NCBI GenBank assembly: GCA_030690515.1
Contig: JAUYGP010000185.1
Location: 1 to 10,324, forward strand
DNA length: 10,324 nt
Direction of reading: 5' to 3'
DNA from: Giesbergeria sp.
GTDB lineage: Bacteria > Pseudomonadota > Gammaproteobacteria > Burkholderiales > Burkholderiaceae_C
The notes below the pieces were generated by a model. It saw nothing but the letters and a program-made list of their open reading frames with translations, had not been told where the DNA came from and did not search any database. The position numbers and the translations under genes were made by a program. Shown here one piece after another: positions 1 to 6,128 of the stretch. Each line of letters begins with the position of its first letter. Position 1 is the stretch's first letter.

Positions 1-1
1 T

Positions 2-373
2 GCCGGGGGCGGCAACATCCTGGCGTTCTTCGAGCTGCCCACCAAGCCGCCGATGGACCGCGACCGCAACACCCCCACCTGGACGCAGCACCTGGCCATG
101 GAAGTGGGCAGCATGGAAGAAATGATGGAGGCCAAGGCGCGCCTAGAGGCCGATGGCATCGAGGTGATTGGCCCCACTGAGCACACCATCTTCAAGTCCA
201 TCTACTTCCGCGACCCCAGCGGCCACCGGCTGGAACTGGCCGTGAACACCGGCACGCCCGAGATGATGAAGAAGCTCGACGACGTGAAGTGGGACATGCT
301 CAACGAGTGGGCCCAGACCAAGAAGGCACCCAAGCACGCCGCCTGGATGCACGACGGCAGCTACGCCAAGTAA
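2..373 (+). CDS. VOC-family protein (glyoxalase/extradiol dioxygenase fold), 5' end missing
   Basis: The frame is open from base 2 to the TAA at 371-373, giving the last 123 residues; the start lies before the window. The visible part looks like one C-terminal beta-alpha-beta-beta-beta VOC module. A histidine in QHLAMEV opens the module and a glutamate in HRLELA closes it, the usual positions of metal ligands in this superfamily, and the YFRDPSGHRLEL stretch is the typical closing signature. A polar tail of about 40 residues rich in Lys, Trp and His follows. The family includes glyoxalase I, extradiol ring-cleaving dioxygenases, epimerases and resistance proteins, so the reaction cannot be named. 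It sits 31 bases before the TRAP genes and probably shares their transcript. A ring-cleavage or accessory role in aromatic catabolism is an inference from the neighbours. Confidence 0.85.
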   Translation, partial: AGGGNILAFFELPTKPPMDRDRNTPTWTQHLAMEVGSMEEMMEAKARLEADGIEVIGPTEHTIFKSIYFRDPSGHRLELAVNTGTPEMMKKLDDVKWDMLNEWAQTKKAPKHAAWMHDGSYAK

Positions 374-404
374 CCCCCCGACGCAGCACCGAAAGGACCA
401 CGCC

Positions 405-962
405 ATGGCCCACCGCTTTGGACGCGCCTGCGTGCGTGCACTGGAGATCGTCATCGTCGCCTGCCTGGCCGTGATGGCCGTGCTGGTGTTTGGCAACGTG
501 GTGCTGCGCTACGCGTTCGACTCGGGCATCGCAGTGTCCGAAGAACTCTCGCGGCTGCTCTTTGTCTGGCTGATCTTCCTGGGCGCCATCCTGGCGTCGG
601 TGCAGCGCGCGCACATCGGCTTTGACGCACTGGTCGAGCGCCTGCCGCTGGCGGGTCGCAAACTTCTAGTGGTGCTCACCGGCGGCCTGATGCTGTGGGC
701 CTGCGGCATGTTCCTGGTGGGGGGCTGGAAGCAGATGCAAATCAACCTGGGCAACAGCTACCCGGTGCTCGGAATTTCCTACGGCTGGTTGTACGGCGTG
801 GCCATTGTGTTTGGGGGCGGCATGGCGCTGGCCATCGCCAACAACATCTGGCAAACGCTGCACAGCGCGGGCGATGTGGCGCTGACCAAAGACCTGGGTG
901 ATCGCATTCTGGAGAAGATGCCCGAAGTGGCATCGGTTGAGAAAAAGGGAGAACTGCGGTGA
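405..962 (+). CDS. dctQ: TRAP transporter small permease, DctQ family
   Basis: This 185-residue protein is the small membrane subunit of a tripartite ATP-independent periplasmic (TRAP) transporter, which uses an ion gradient to import organic acids delivered by a binding protein. Four hydrophobic segments are visible at about residues 12-33, 47-66, 86-105 and 124-146, the family's usual topology. Family hallmarks are NVVLRYAF (31-38) and SEELSRLLFVWLIFLGA (45-61). The length is normal for a free-standing DctQ. A ribosome site, GAAAGGA at 391-397, lies 7 bases before the ATG. The 3' end overlaps the next gene by four bases (GTGA), pointing to translational coupling with DctM, its obligate partner. 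The substrate cannot be read from this subunit. Confidence 0.94.
   Translation: MAHRFGRACVRALEIVIVACLAVMAVLVFGNVVLRYAFDSGIAVSEELSRLLFVWLIFLGAILASVQRAHIGFDALVERLPLAGRKLLVVLTGGLMLWACGMFLVGGWKQMQINLGNSYPVLGISYGWLYGVAIVFGGGMALAIANNIWQTLHSAGDVALTKDLGDRILEKMPEVASVEKKGELR
946..951 (+). promoter_or_regulatory. Ribosome binding site for the GTG start of dctM
   Basis: AGGGAG ends 7 bases before the GTG at 959. It supports a GTG start that overlaps the dctQ stop, rather than a later ATG. Confidence 0.7.
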
Positions 963-2236
963 GTGCCTTCATCTTCCTCGCCGTGCTGCTGCTGCTCATT
1001 GCGCTGGGCATGCCGATTGCTTTTGCTCTGCTGTTCTCCGGCGTCGCCGTGATGTTCCAGATGGGCCAGTTCGACTCGCAAATCGTCGTGCAGAACGCGA
1101 TTGGCGGGGCCGACAATTTCGTTCTCATGGCCGTGCCCTTTTTCATCCTGGCCGGTGAATTCATGAATGCGGGTGGGCTGTCGCGCCGCATTGTGGAGAT
1201 GGCCGGTGCCTTTGTGGGCCATTTGCGCGGCGGGCTGGGCTATGTGGCGATTTTTGCCGCCATCCTGTTGGCCAGTCTGTCGGGTTCGGCCGTGGCAGAT
1301 ACCGCAGCGCTGGCAGCCATTTTGGTGCCCATGATGCGCCAGGCCGGCTACGACCCGGCGCGCGCCTGCGGGCTGATGGCGGCGGGCGGCATCATCGCGC
1401 CGGTCATTCCACCGTCGATCGGATTTCTGCTGTTTGGCGTGGTGGCCAACGTGTCGATCACGCGGCTGTTTCTGGCCGGTATCGTGCCGGGCGTGATGAT
1501 GGGCGGCGCCCTGGTCATCGCCTGGTGGCTGGTGTCGCGCCGCACCAGCATGCAAGTGGCGCCGCGTAAGCCCTGGGGCGAGCGCCTCGTGCTGCTCGGC
1601 AAGGGCTTTTGGGCGCTGCTGCTGCCGGTGATCATCATCGGCGGCCTGAAATTCGGCATCTTCACCCCCACCGAGGCTGCGGTGGTGGCGGCTGCCTATG
1701 CGATGTTTGTGGGCGCGGTGATTTACCGCGAACTGACCCTGGCCAACATCTACCACTGCCTGCTGATCACGGCGCGCACCACCGCCGTGGTGCTGCTGCT
1801 GGCCAGCCTGGCTATGGTGGCGTCTTACATGATCACCATTGCCGATGTGCCGGGCCAAGTGGGCGGCTGGCTGAGCGGGCTGGGCGAGCACCCGCTGGCG
1901 CTTACCGCCGCCATGATGCTGGTGGTGTTTCTTGCGGGCATGGTGCTCGATTTCATCCCCATCGTGCTCATATTCACGCCGGTGTTCCTGCCCATCGCCC
2001 AGCAGGCGGGCATCGACCCGGTGTACTTCGGCGTCATCTTCATCATCAACTGCTCGCTCGGCATGATCACGCCGCCCGTGGGGGTGGTGCTGAACGTGGT
2101 CAGTTCGATCGGCAAGGTGACGCTGGGCCAGGCGGCGCGGGGCGTTATGCCATTTCTGCTGGCCGAACTGGCGGTGCTGGTCGCGCTGGTGCTGTGGCCA
2201 GCGCTGGTGATGGTGCCGGCAAGCTGGTGGCGCTAA
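959..2236 (+). CDS. dctM: TRAP transporter large permease, DctM family
   Basis: This 425-residue, almost wholly hydrophobic protein is the large transport subunit that carries the substrate across the inner membrane together with DctQ. The length is typical. Conserved family stretches occur in order: AVPFFILAGEFMNAGG near residue 58, LSGSAVADTAA near 105, IIAPVIPPSIGFLLFG near 145, GIFTPTEAAVVAAAYA near 235, and GMITPPVGVVLN near 370. The two proline/glycine re-entrant motifs (PPSIG and TPPVG) are characteristic of the ion-transporter fold. Translation starts at GTG inside the end of dctQ. The overall look is nearest to the YiaN/SiaM-like DctM group, but that does not define the cargo. The stop is followed by a short 38-base spacer to dctP, consistent with one operon. 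Confidence 0.95.
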   Translation: MSAFIFLAVLLLLIALGMPIAFALLFSGVAVMFQMGQFDSQIVVQNAIGGADNFVLMAVPFFILAGEFMNAGGLSRRIVEMAGAFVGHLRGGLGYVAIFAAILLASLSGSAVADTAALAAILVPMMRQAGYDPARACGLMAAGGIIAPVIPPSIGFLLFGVVANVSITRLFLAGIVPGVMMGGALVIAWWLVSRRTSMQVAPRKPWGERLVLLGKGFWALLLPVIIIGGLKFGIFTPTEAAVVAAAYAMFVGAVIYRELTLANIYHCLLITARTTAVVLLLASLAMVASYMITIADVPGQVGGWLSGLGEHPLALTAAMMLVVFLAGMVLDFIPIVLIFTPVFLPIAQQAGIDPVYFGVIFIINCSLGMITPPVGVVLNVVSSIGKVTLGQAARGVMPFLLAELAVLVALVLWPALVMVPASWWR

Positions 2237-2262
2237 GGCCCCATTTTTCGTTTTTCAACCCC

Positions 2263-2266
2263 GGAG
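2263..2266 (+). promoter_or_regulatory. Ribosome binding site that fixes the dctP start
   Basis: GGAG lies 8 bases before the ATG at 2275. It matters because the dctP frame stays open for several hundred bases upstream, through dctM in another frame. This site, plus the signal peptide right after the ATG, decides the start. Confidence 0.8.
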
Positions 2267-2274
2267 ACAACCCC

Positions 2275-3273
2275 ATGAAAGCTTTTTCCAAACTGATGGC
2301 GCTGGCCCTTGCCGGTAGCTTTGCGGTGGCCGTTCCCTTGACTGCGGCGGCCCAGGTCACGGCCAAGTTCGCTGTCACGCTGCCCGAGAAATCCCACCAG
2401 GGCCAGGGCGTGGCCAAGTTCATTGAACTGGTCGATGCCAGGAGCGGCGGCAAGATCAAGATCAAGGGTTTTTATGCCGGTGCACTGGGCAACGACGTAC
2501 AGGTCACCTCGGCGCTGCAGGGCGGCACCATCGAGTTCACCGTGCCGCAAACCACCACCCTGACCGGCATGGTCAAGGAATACGAAATCCTCGATTTCCC
2601 CTTCCTGTTTGCCAATGTGCAGCAGGCCGAGAAGGTGCTCGATGGCCCGGTGGGCGACAAGCTCCTGGCCCTGCTGCCCGAGAAGGGCCTGATCGGCCTG
2701 ACCTACTGGGAAAACGGCTTCTTCAACGCCACCAACAGCAAGCACCCGATTGCCAAGGTCGAAGACTTTGCCGGTCTGAAGTTCCGCGCCGTGCAGGCCA
2801 AGATTTCGCAGGAAACCGTCAAGGCCCTGGGCGCCAACCCGGTGCCGCTGGCCGTGCCCGAGCTCTACACCGCGCTGGAGACGCGCACCGTCGACGGCCA
2901 GGGCACGCCCACCGCCGTGATCGCCGCGCTCAAGCTCAATGAAGTGCAGAAGTACCTCTCGCTGACCCGCCACAGCTACGGCGCCTTCATTCCGCTGGTG
3001 TCCAAAAAGTTCTGGGACAAACTGAGCGAAGGCGACCGCAAGATCCTGAAGGACGCCGCCCTGGAGGCGCGTGCCTTCCAGCGCGGCGTGGCACGCGACC
3101 AGGCCAAGTCGGCCCAGGCGGCCATGGCGGCCAAGGGCCTGATCGTGAACGACGTGACCGATGCCGAGCACGACCGCATGCGCGAGAAGGTGCAGCCCGT
3201 GTGGAAGATGTTCATCCCCAGCGTGGGTGAAGGTCTCTACAAGGAAGTGACCGACCAGCTCGCAGCCAAGTAA
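2275..3273 (+). CDS. dctP: TRAP transporter periplasmic substrate-binding protein, DctP family
   Basis: This 332-residue secreted protein captures the substrate in the periplasm and hands it to DctQM. An N-terminal signal peptide is clear: MKAFSK, a hydrophobic core, then an AAA site with likely cleavage after residue 26. The mature protein shows DctP family features: EILDFPFLF (104-112), GLTYWENGFFNATNSKHPI (141-159), DFAGLKFRA (164-172) and ELYTALETRTVDGQ (196-209). Arg171 in KFRA matches the position of the arginine that, in characterised DctP proteins, forms a salt bridge to the substrate carboxylate, so an organic acid ligand is likely. The usual QENP of the family reads QGTP here. It follows dctM by 38 bases. 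An inverted repeat begins at its stop codon and could act as a 3' barrier that favours accumulation of this subunit, which is inference. Confidence 0.94.
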   Translation: MKAFSKLMALALAGSFAVAVPLTAAAQVTAKFAVTLPEKSHQGQGVAKFIELVDARSGGKIKIKGFYAGALGNDVQVTSALQGGTIEFTVPQTTTLTGMVKEYEILDFPFLFANVQQAEKVLDGPVGDKLLALLPEKGLIGLTYWENGFFNATNSKHPIAKVEDFAGLKFRAVQAKISQETVKALGANPVPLAVPELYTALETRTVDGQGTPTAVIAALKLNEVQKYLSLTRHSYGAFIPLVSKKFWDKLSEGDRKILKDAALEARAFQRGVARDQAKSAQAAMAAKGLIVNDVTDAEHDRMREKVQPVWKMFIPSVGEGLYKEVTDQLAAK

Positions 3274-3374
3274 TTCCATTCCTAAACCATCCGTGTCGTT
3301 GTTGCTTCGCCTTGCCGTGCTACAGCACTGATCGTAGGCTTCGCACCTAGGCACGAATGATTTGGAAACGGAAT
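3273..3374. repeat. Imperfect long inverted repeat abutting the dctP stop codon
   Basis: Arms at 3273-3297 and 3350-3374 match at 19 of 25 positions, and all six differences are transitions. Read as RNA from the - strand, four of the six become G-U pairs; read from the + strand, two do. The 52-base centre holds a smaller palindrome, GTGCT-AC-AGCAC at 3317-3328. The outer arms are less GC-rich than the flanking genes. The layout resembles a dispersed palindromic intergenic element (REP or small non-coding repeat) placed just after a gene. Similar sequence in other Comamonadaceae is suspected from memory only. It may also stabilise or end the dctP transcript. There is no U-run typical of an intrinsic terminator. 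Confidence 0.6.
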
Positions 3375-3388
3375 AGACCCCGCTAAAC

Positions 3389-3446
3389 CAGCCCGCGCGC
3401 TGCGCGCCTGGTCCGGCAAGGTGCTGTGCACCTGCCGGGCGGGCTG
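3389..3446 (+). promoter_or_regulatory. GC-rich branched hairpin before the hydrolase gene
   Basis: The core is an 11-bp stem: CCGGCA (3413-3418), one bulged A, and GGTGC (3420-3424) pair with GCACC (3428-3432) and TGCCGG (3433-3438) around a TGT loop. Directly outside the 3' side, GCGGGCTG (3439-3446) pairs perfectly with CAGCCCGC (3389-3396). The left arm's extra bases include a GCGCGC-T-GCGCGC palindrome (3395-3407). No T-run follows, so it is not a classical terminator. It lies 52 bases before the next start codon and could be an attenuator, an RNA-stabilising 3' structure for the transporter message, or part of a repeat. The pairing is seen in the sequence; its role is inferred. Confidence 0.6.
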
Positions 3447-3498
3447 CCGCATGTCTGCGTGCACGGGTTCACCTCCTGATTCTTCCAAGGTTTGCACC

Positions 3499-4521
3499 AT
3501 GAAACTCGCCACCCTCAAAGCCGGAGGCCGCGACGGCACACTCGTCGTTGTGCGCCGCGATCTCTCGCAATGCCTGGCCGTGCCGCAGATTGCGCCCACG
3601 CTGCAGGCCGCGCTCGATGAATGGGAACGTTGCGCACCGCTGTTGCAGGCGGTCTCCGACACCTTGAACACCGGGAGCGCCGCAGGGGCCCAGCCGTTTG
3701 ACCCGGCGCAATGCCATTCCCCCCTGCCGCGCGCCTACCAGTGGGCCGACGGTTCGGCCTACCTCAACCATGTGGAGTTGGTGCGCAAGGCCCGTGGCAG
3801 CGAGGTGCCGCCGTCCTTCTGGACCGACCCGCTGATGTACCAGGGCGGGTCGGACTCGTTCGTCGGCCCGCGCGATCCCATTGACGCACTCACCGAGGAT
3901 TGGGGCATCGACCTGGAAGCCGAGGTCGCGGTGGTCACGGGTGATCTGCCTCTGGGCGCCAGCGTGGCCCAGTGCGGCCAGGCCATCCGGCTGGTGATGC
4001 TGGTCAACGATGTCTCGCTGCGCAACCTGATTCCGGCCGAGCTGGCCAAGGGCTTCGGCTTCTTCCAGTCCAAACCCGCGAGCAGCTTCTCGCCCGTGGC
4101 CGTCACGCCCGACGAGCTGGGCAGCGCCTGGCAGGAGGCCAAGCTGCACCTGCCGCTGCGGGTCGCACTCAACGGCCAGCCGTTTGGCTGCCCCAACGCG
4201 GGGGAGGACATGGCCTTCAGCTTTGCGCAATTGGTGGCGCATGTGACCAAGACCCGCGCCATGGCGGCGGGCTCCATCGTCGGTTCGGGTACGGTGTCGA
4301 ACAAGCAGGGCAATCTGCATGGCTCCAGCATCGCCAACGGCGGCGTGGGGTACTGCTGCCTGGCCGAGGTGCGCATGTACGAGGCCATCGAGGGCGGCGC
4401 GCCTGCCACGCCTTTCCTGCATTTCGGCGACCGCGTGCACATCGAGATGCTCGACGCCAGCGGCCAGAGCATCTTTGGCGCCATCGAGCAGACCGTGCGC
4501 CGCGTGCAGGCACCGGCCTGA
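3499..4521 (+). CDS. Fumarylacetoacetate hydrolase family protein
   Basis: This 340-residue cytoplasmic enzyme probably hydrolyses a C-C bond in a beta-diketone acid: fumarylacetoacetate (homogentisate route) or fumarylpyruvate (gentisate route). Residues 1 to about 75 form the small N-terminal domain seen in bacterial FAH proteins of about 330 residues; the catalytic fold follows. Likely Mg/Ca ligands are visible: Asp110 in FWTDP, Glu140 and Glu142 in DLEAEVAVV, and Asp171 in LVNDVSLRN. FFQSKPASSFSPVAVTP (188-204) and GTVSNKQ are also family-typical. The length and N-domain favour the fumarylacetoacetate type over the short (about 200-residue) fumarylpyruvate hydrolases. The ATG at 3499 has AAGG at 3487-3490; an upstream in-frame GTG at 3421 lies inside the hairpin and is less likely. 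It is followed at once by the isomerase that makes its substrate. Confidence 0.9.
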   Translation: MKLATLKAGGRDGTLVVVRRDLSQCLAVPQIAPTLQAALDEWERCAPLLQAVSDTLNTGSAAGAQPFDPAQCHSPLPRAYQWADGSAYLNHVELVRKARGSEVPPSFWTDPLMYQGGSDSFVGPRDPIDALTEDWGIDLEAEVAVVTGDLPLGASVAQCGQAIRLVMLVNDVSLRNLIPAELAKGFGFFQSKPASSFSPVAVTPDELGSAWQEAKLHLPLRVALNGQPFGCPNAGEDMAFSFAQLVAHVTKTRAMAAGSIVGSGTVSNKQGNLHGSSIANGGVGYCCLAEVRMYEAIEGGAPATPFLHFGDRVHIEMLDASGQSIFGAIEQTVRRVQAPA

Positions 4522-4527
4522 AAGGAG
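4521..4527 (+). promoter_or_regulatory. Ribosome binding site for maiA
   Basis: AAAGGAG starts on the last base of the upstream stop codon and ends 8 bases before the ATG at 4536. It fixes the start and supports coupled translation of hydrolase and isomerase. Confidence 0.8.
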
Positions 4528-4535
4528 TAGTGGCC

Positions 4536-5183
4536 ATGCTCAGGCTCTACACCTACTTTCGCAGTTCGGCAGCCTACCGTGTGCGCATTGCGCTCGCCCT
4601 CAAGGGGCTGGCGTACGAATCTGTGCCCGTGCACCTGCTGCGCGATGGCGGCGAGCAGCACCAGAGCGCCTACCGCGCCGTGAACCCAGCCGGGCTGGTG
4701 CCCGCCCTGCAGGACGGCGGCGCCACCATCACGCAGTCGATGGCCATTCTGGAATACCTGGAAGAGTTGCACCCCGAGCCTGCGCTGCTGCCGCCTTCTG
4801 CGCTGGACCGGGCGCGCGTGCGTGCGCTGGCGCAGGCGGTGGCCTGCGACATCCATCCGCTGAACAACCTGCGCGTGCTCAACTACCTCACGGGACAGCT
4901 CCAGGTCAGCGATGCACAGCGCACCGCCTGGATGCACCACTGGATGGCCCTGGGGCTGGAGGCCATTGAGCAGCAACTGGCACACAGCCCGCAGACCGGG
5001 CAGTTCTGCCATGGCGACACGCCTACGCTGGCCGATTGCTGCCTGGTGCCGCAGGTGTTCAACGCGCAGCGTTTCCAGGTGGATATGGCACCGTATCCCA
5101 CGGTGCAGCGCATTGCGGCGCACTGCGACAGTCTGGCGCCTTTCAAGGCGGCCCACCCGGCCCAGCAGCCCGACGCTTGTTGA
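4536..5183 (+). CDS. maiA: Maleylacetoacetate (or maleylpyruvate) isomerase, zeta-class glutathione S-transferase
   Basis: This 215-residue cytoplasmic enzyme uses glutathione to turn the cis (maleyl) product of ring cleavage into the trans (fumaryl) isomer, feeding the hydrolase encoded just before it. The zeta-class signature RSSAAYRVRIAL (9-20) carries the catalytic serine pair (10-11). NPAGLVPAL (50-58) holds the cis-proline loop, and QSMAILEYLEE (67-77) binds the gamma-glutamyl part of glutathione. The C-terminal helical domain has CDIHPLNNLRVLNYL (104-118) and the GDTPTLAD folding box. The length is normal. It starts 14 bases after the hydrolase stop. The sequence alone does not separate maleylacetoacetate from maleylpyruvate isomerases; the long hydrolase partner tilts toward the former. 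Its stop is one base from the stop of the opposing gene. Confidence 0.93.
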   Translation: MLRLYTYFRSSAAYRVRIALALKGLAYESVPVHLLRDGGEQHQSAYRAVNPAGLVPALQDGGATITQSMAILEYLEELHPEPALLPPSALDRARVRALAQAVACDIHPLNNLRVLNYLTGQLQVSDAQRTAWMHHWMALGLEAIEQQLAHSPQTGQFCHGDTPTLADCCLVPQVFNAQRFQVDMAPYPTVQRIAAHCDSLAPFKAAHPAQQPDAC

Positions 5184-5184
5184 C

Positions 5185-6054
5185 TTAAACGCTTTGGCGC
5201 CCTGCCAGCAAGCCGCGCACCATGCCATGCACGATGAAGGCCTGTGCGGCGTAATAGGTGGTCAGCACGCCCACCTGGGCCAGAGGCAGCGGCAGTACAA
5301 AGCGGTTGGTAGCCAGCAGCGCATCGCTCAGCATGAAAATGCAGGCCCCCAGCGCCACCTGGTGCGCTGCACGATCGCCCAGTGTGCGGGCCCGGCCCAG
5401 GGCCTGCGCCGCCATGAGGGCAATCACCAGCACATACACCGCCACCGGCAGGCGCAACTCCGGCGGCAGGCCCCCTTGCCAGAGAAACAGGTACATCGCA
5501 GCGCCCACACCCACGGTGGCCGCCAGCGCGCCACGGTGGGTAAACCAGGGCACGCCCTGTTTGAACAGGGCGATATAGGCCAGGTGCGCCAGCAGAAAAC
5601 TCACCAGGCCGGGAATGAAGAAGCCCTCCACCATGAGAAAGGCGTCGCCCGCCAGCGAACCGACCAGCGCCGCCACCAGCAACCCCCAGGATTTTGAGGA
5701 AAATTGGCCTCTAGCGCTTATCTGGTGCGCGCTATAAGCTACAAAAATAATAGCAATCACCATGGTCAGGGGTTTGAACAGCCAGTGCCAGTGCAGCAGT
5801 CCCAGGGCGCTGGTGGCCGTGGCCAGCGCGCCCGCCTGCACCATCAGCGCCTGCAGGGGGCTGGTGCGTCCGTGCAGTGCCGCCCATAGTGCCCATGCGG
5901 CTACCAGAAGTGTGGTCACCCACAGGGTGCTGTGCATCGGCGGGGCGCTGGAGACCTGCAGGCCCAGAACCACCACCCCGGCCAGCAGCAGGATGCTTTG
6001 CATGGCGGCAAAAGCGCGCAAGGGGGGCGGGAGAGTGGTGGGCATTGGGAGCAT
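5185..6054 (-). CDS. YhhN/TMEM86 family membrane protein, lysoplasmalogenase-like
   Basis: This 289-residue integral membrane protein has eight or more hydrophobic segments. Family landmarks are FKPLTM (93-98), SLAGDAFLM (133-141), AHLAYI (156-161), FMLSDALLATNRF (240-252) and YYAAQAFIVHG (267-277); the paired Asp residues are the conserved acidic positions. Characterised members hydrolyse the vinyl-ether bond of lysoplasmalogens, but many bacterial ones are untested. KPLTM sits near residue 94, whereas in E. coli YhhN it is near 31, so about 60 extra N-terminal residues with two or three more hydrophobic stretches are present. The loop at residues 100-121 is encoded by an AT-rich repeat. The start is uncertain: ATG at 6054 was chosen, ATG at 6045 is possible, and a TTG at 6132 overlapping the upstream stop would add 26 unlikely residues. 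No good ribosome site is seen. Confidence 0.85.
   Translation of the reverse strand: MLPMPTTLPPPLRAFAAMQSILLLAGVVVLGLQVSSAPPMHSTLWVTTLLVAAWALWAALHGRTSPLQALMVQAGALATATSALGLLHWHWLFKPLTMVIAIIFVAYSAHQISARGQFSSKSWGLLVAALVGSLAGDAFLMVEGFFIPGLVSFLLAHLAYIALFKQGVPWFTHRGALAATVGVGAAMYLFLWQGGLPPELRLPVAVYVLVIALMAAQALGRARTLGDRAAHQVALGACIFMLSDALLATNRFVLPLPLAQVGVLTTYYAAQAFIVHGMVRGLLAGRQSV
5691..5756. repeat. AT-rich palindromic repeat element lying inside the yhhN-like gene
   Basis: This 66-base stretch is 39% GC (26 of 66) within GC-rich surroundings. On the + strand it reads GAGGAAAATTGGCCTCTAGC onward and contains TAGCGC (5712-5717) facing GCGCTA (5729-5734). An alternative pairing joins TAGC and TTAT with ATAAGCTA (5734-5741). 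I recognise this string from memory as a short dispersed repeat of Comamonadaceae genomes, usually intergenic; no search was run. Here it is read in frame on the - strand as residues 100-121 of the membrane protein, forming a polar loop (AYSAHQISARGQFSSK). Confidence 0.65.
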
Positions 6055-6128
6055 GTGAAGGGGTGGCAAAGTCTGGGACGGGTGAGCGCGTAGTGATTTT
6101 CCGACGCAGGTGCTCGCCAGACAAGTGT

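Noticed and set aside
779..1891. Open frame of 370 codons on the - strand opposite dctQ/dctM, His- and Gln-rich
   Set aside because: It covers two well-supported membrane proteins on the + strand. The His/Gln richness arises from the complement of hydrophobic codons, and no motif or ribosome site is seen.
2233..3354. Open frame of 373 codons on the - strand opposite dctP
   Set aside because: It is the antisense shadow of a clear DctP gene with a signal peptide and ribosome site. Its composition (His, Gly, Leu and Gln rich, no domain) is typical of complementary frames in GC-rich DNA.
3389..3446. Intrinsic terminator after dctP
   Set aside because: The stem is strong, but no run of T follows on the + strand, nor on the - strand side, so a classical Rho-independent terminator is not supported.
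3421..3498. Upstream GTG start for the FAH-family gene, adding 26 residues
   Set aside because: The added residues come from the GC-rich hairpin and do not resemble the family N-terminus MKLATLK. The ATG at 3499 has its own ribosome site.
3759..5228. Open frame of 489 codons on the - strand across the hydrolase and isomerase genes
   Set aside because: It is antisense to two enzymes with intact catalytic motifs, and its translation shows no recognisable domain.
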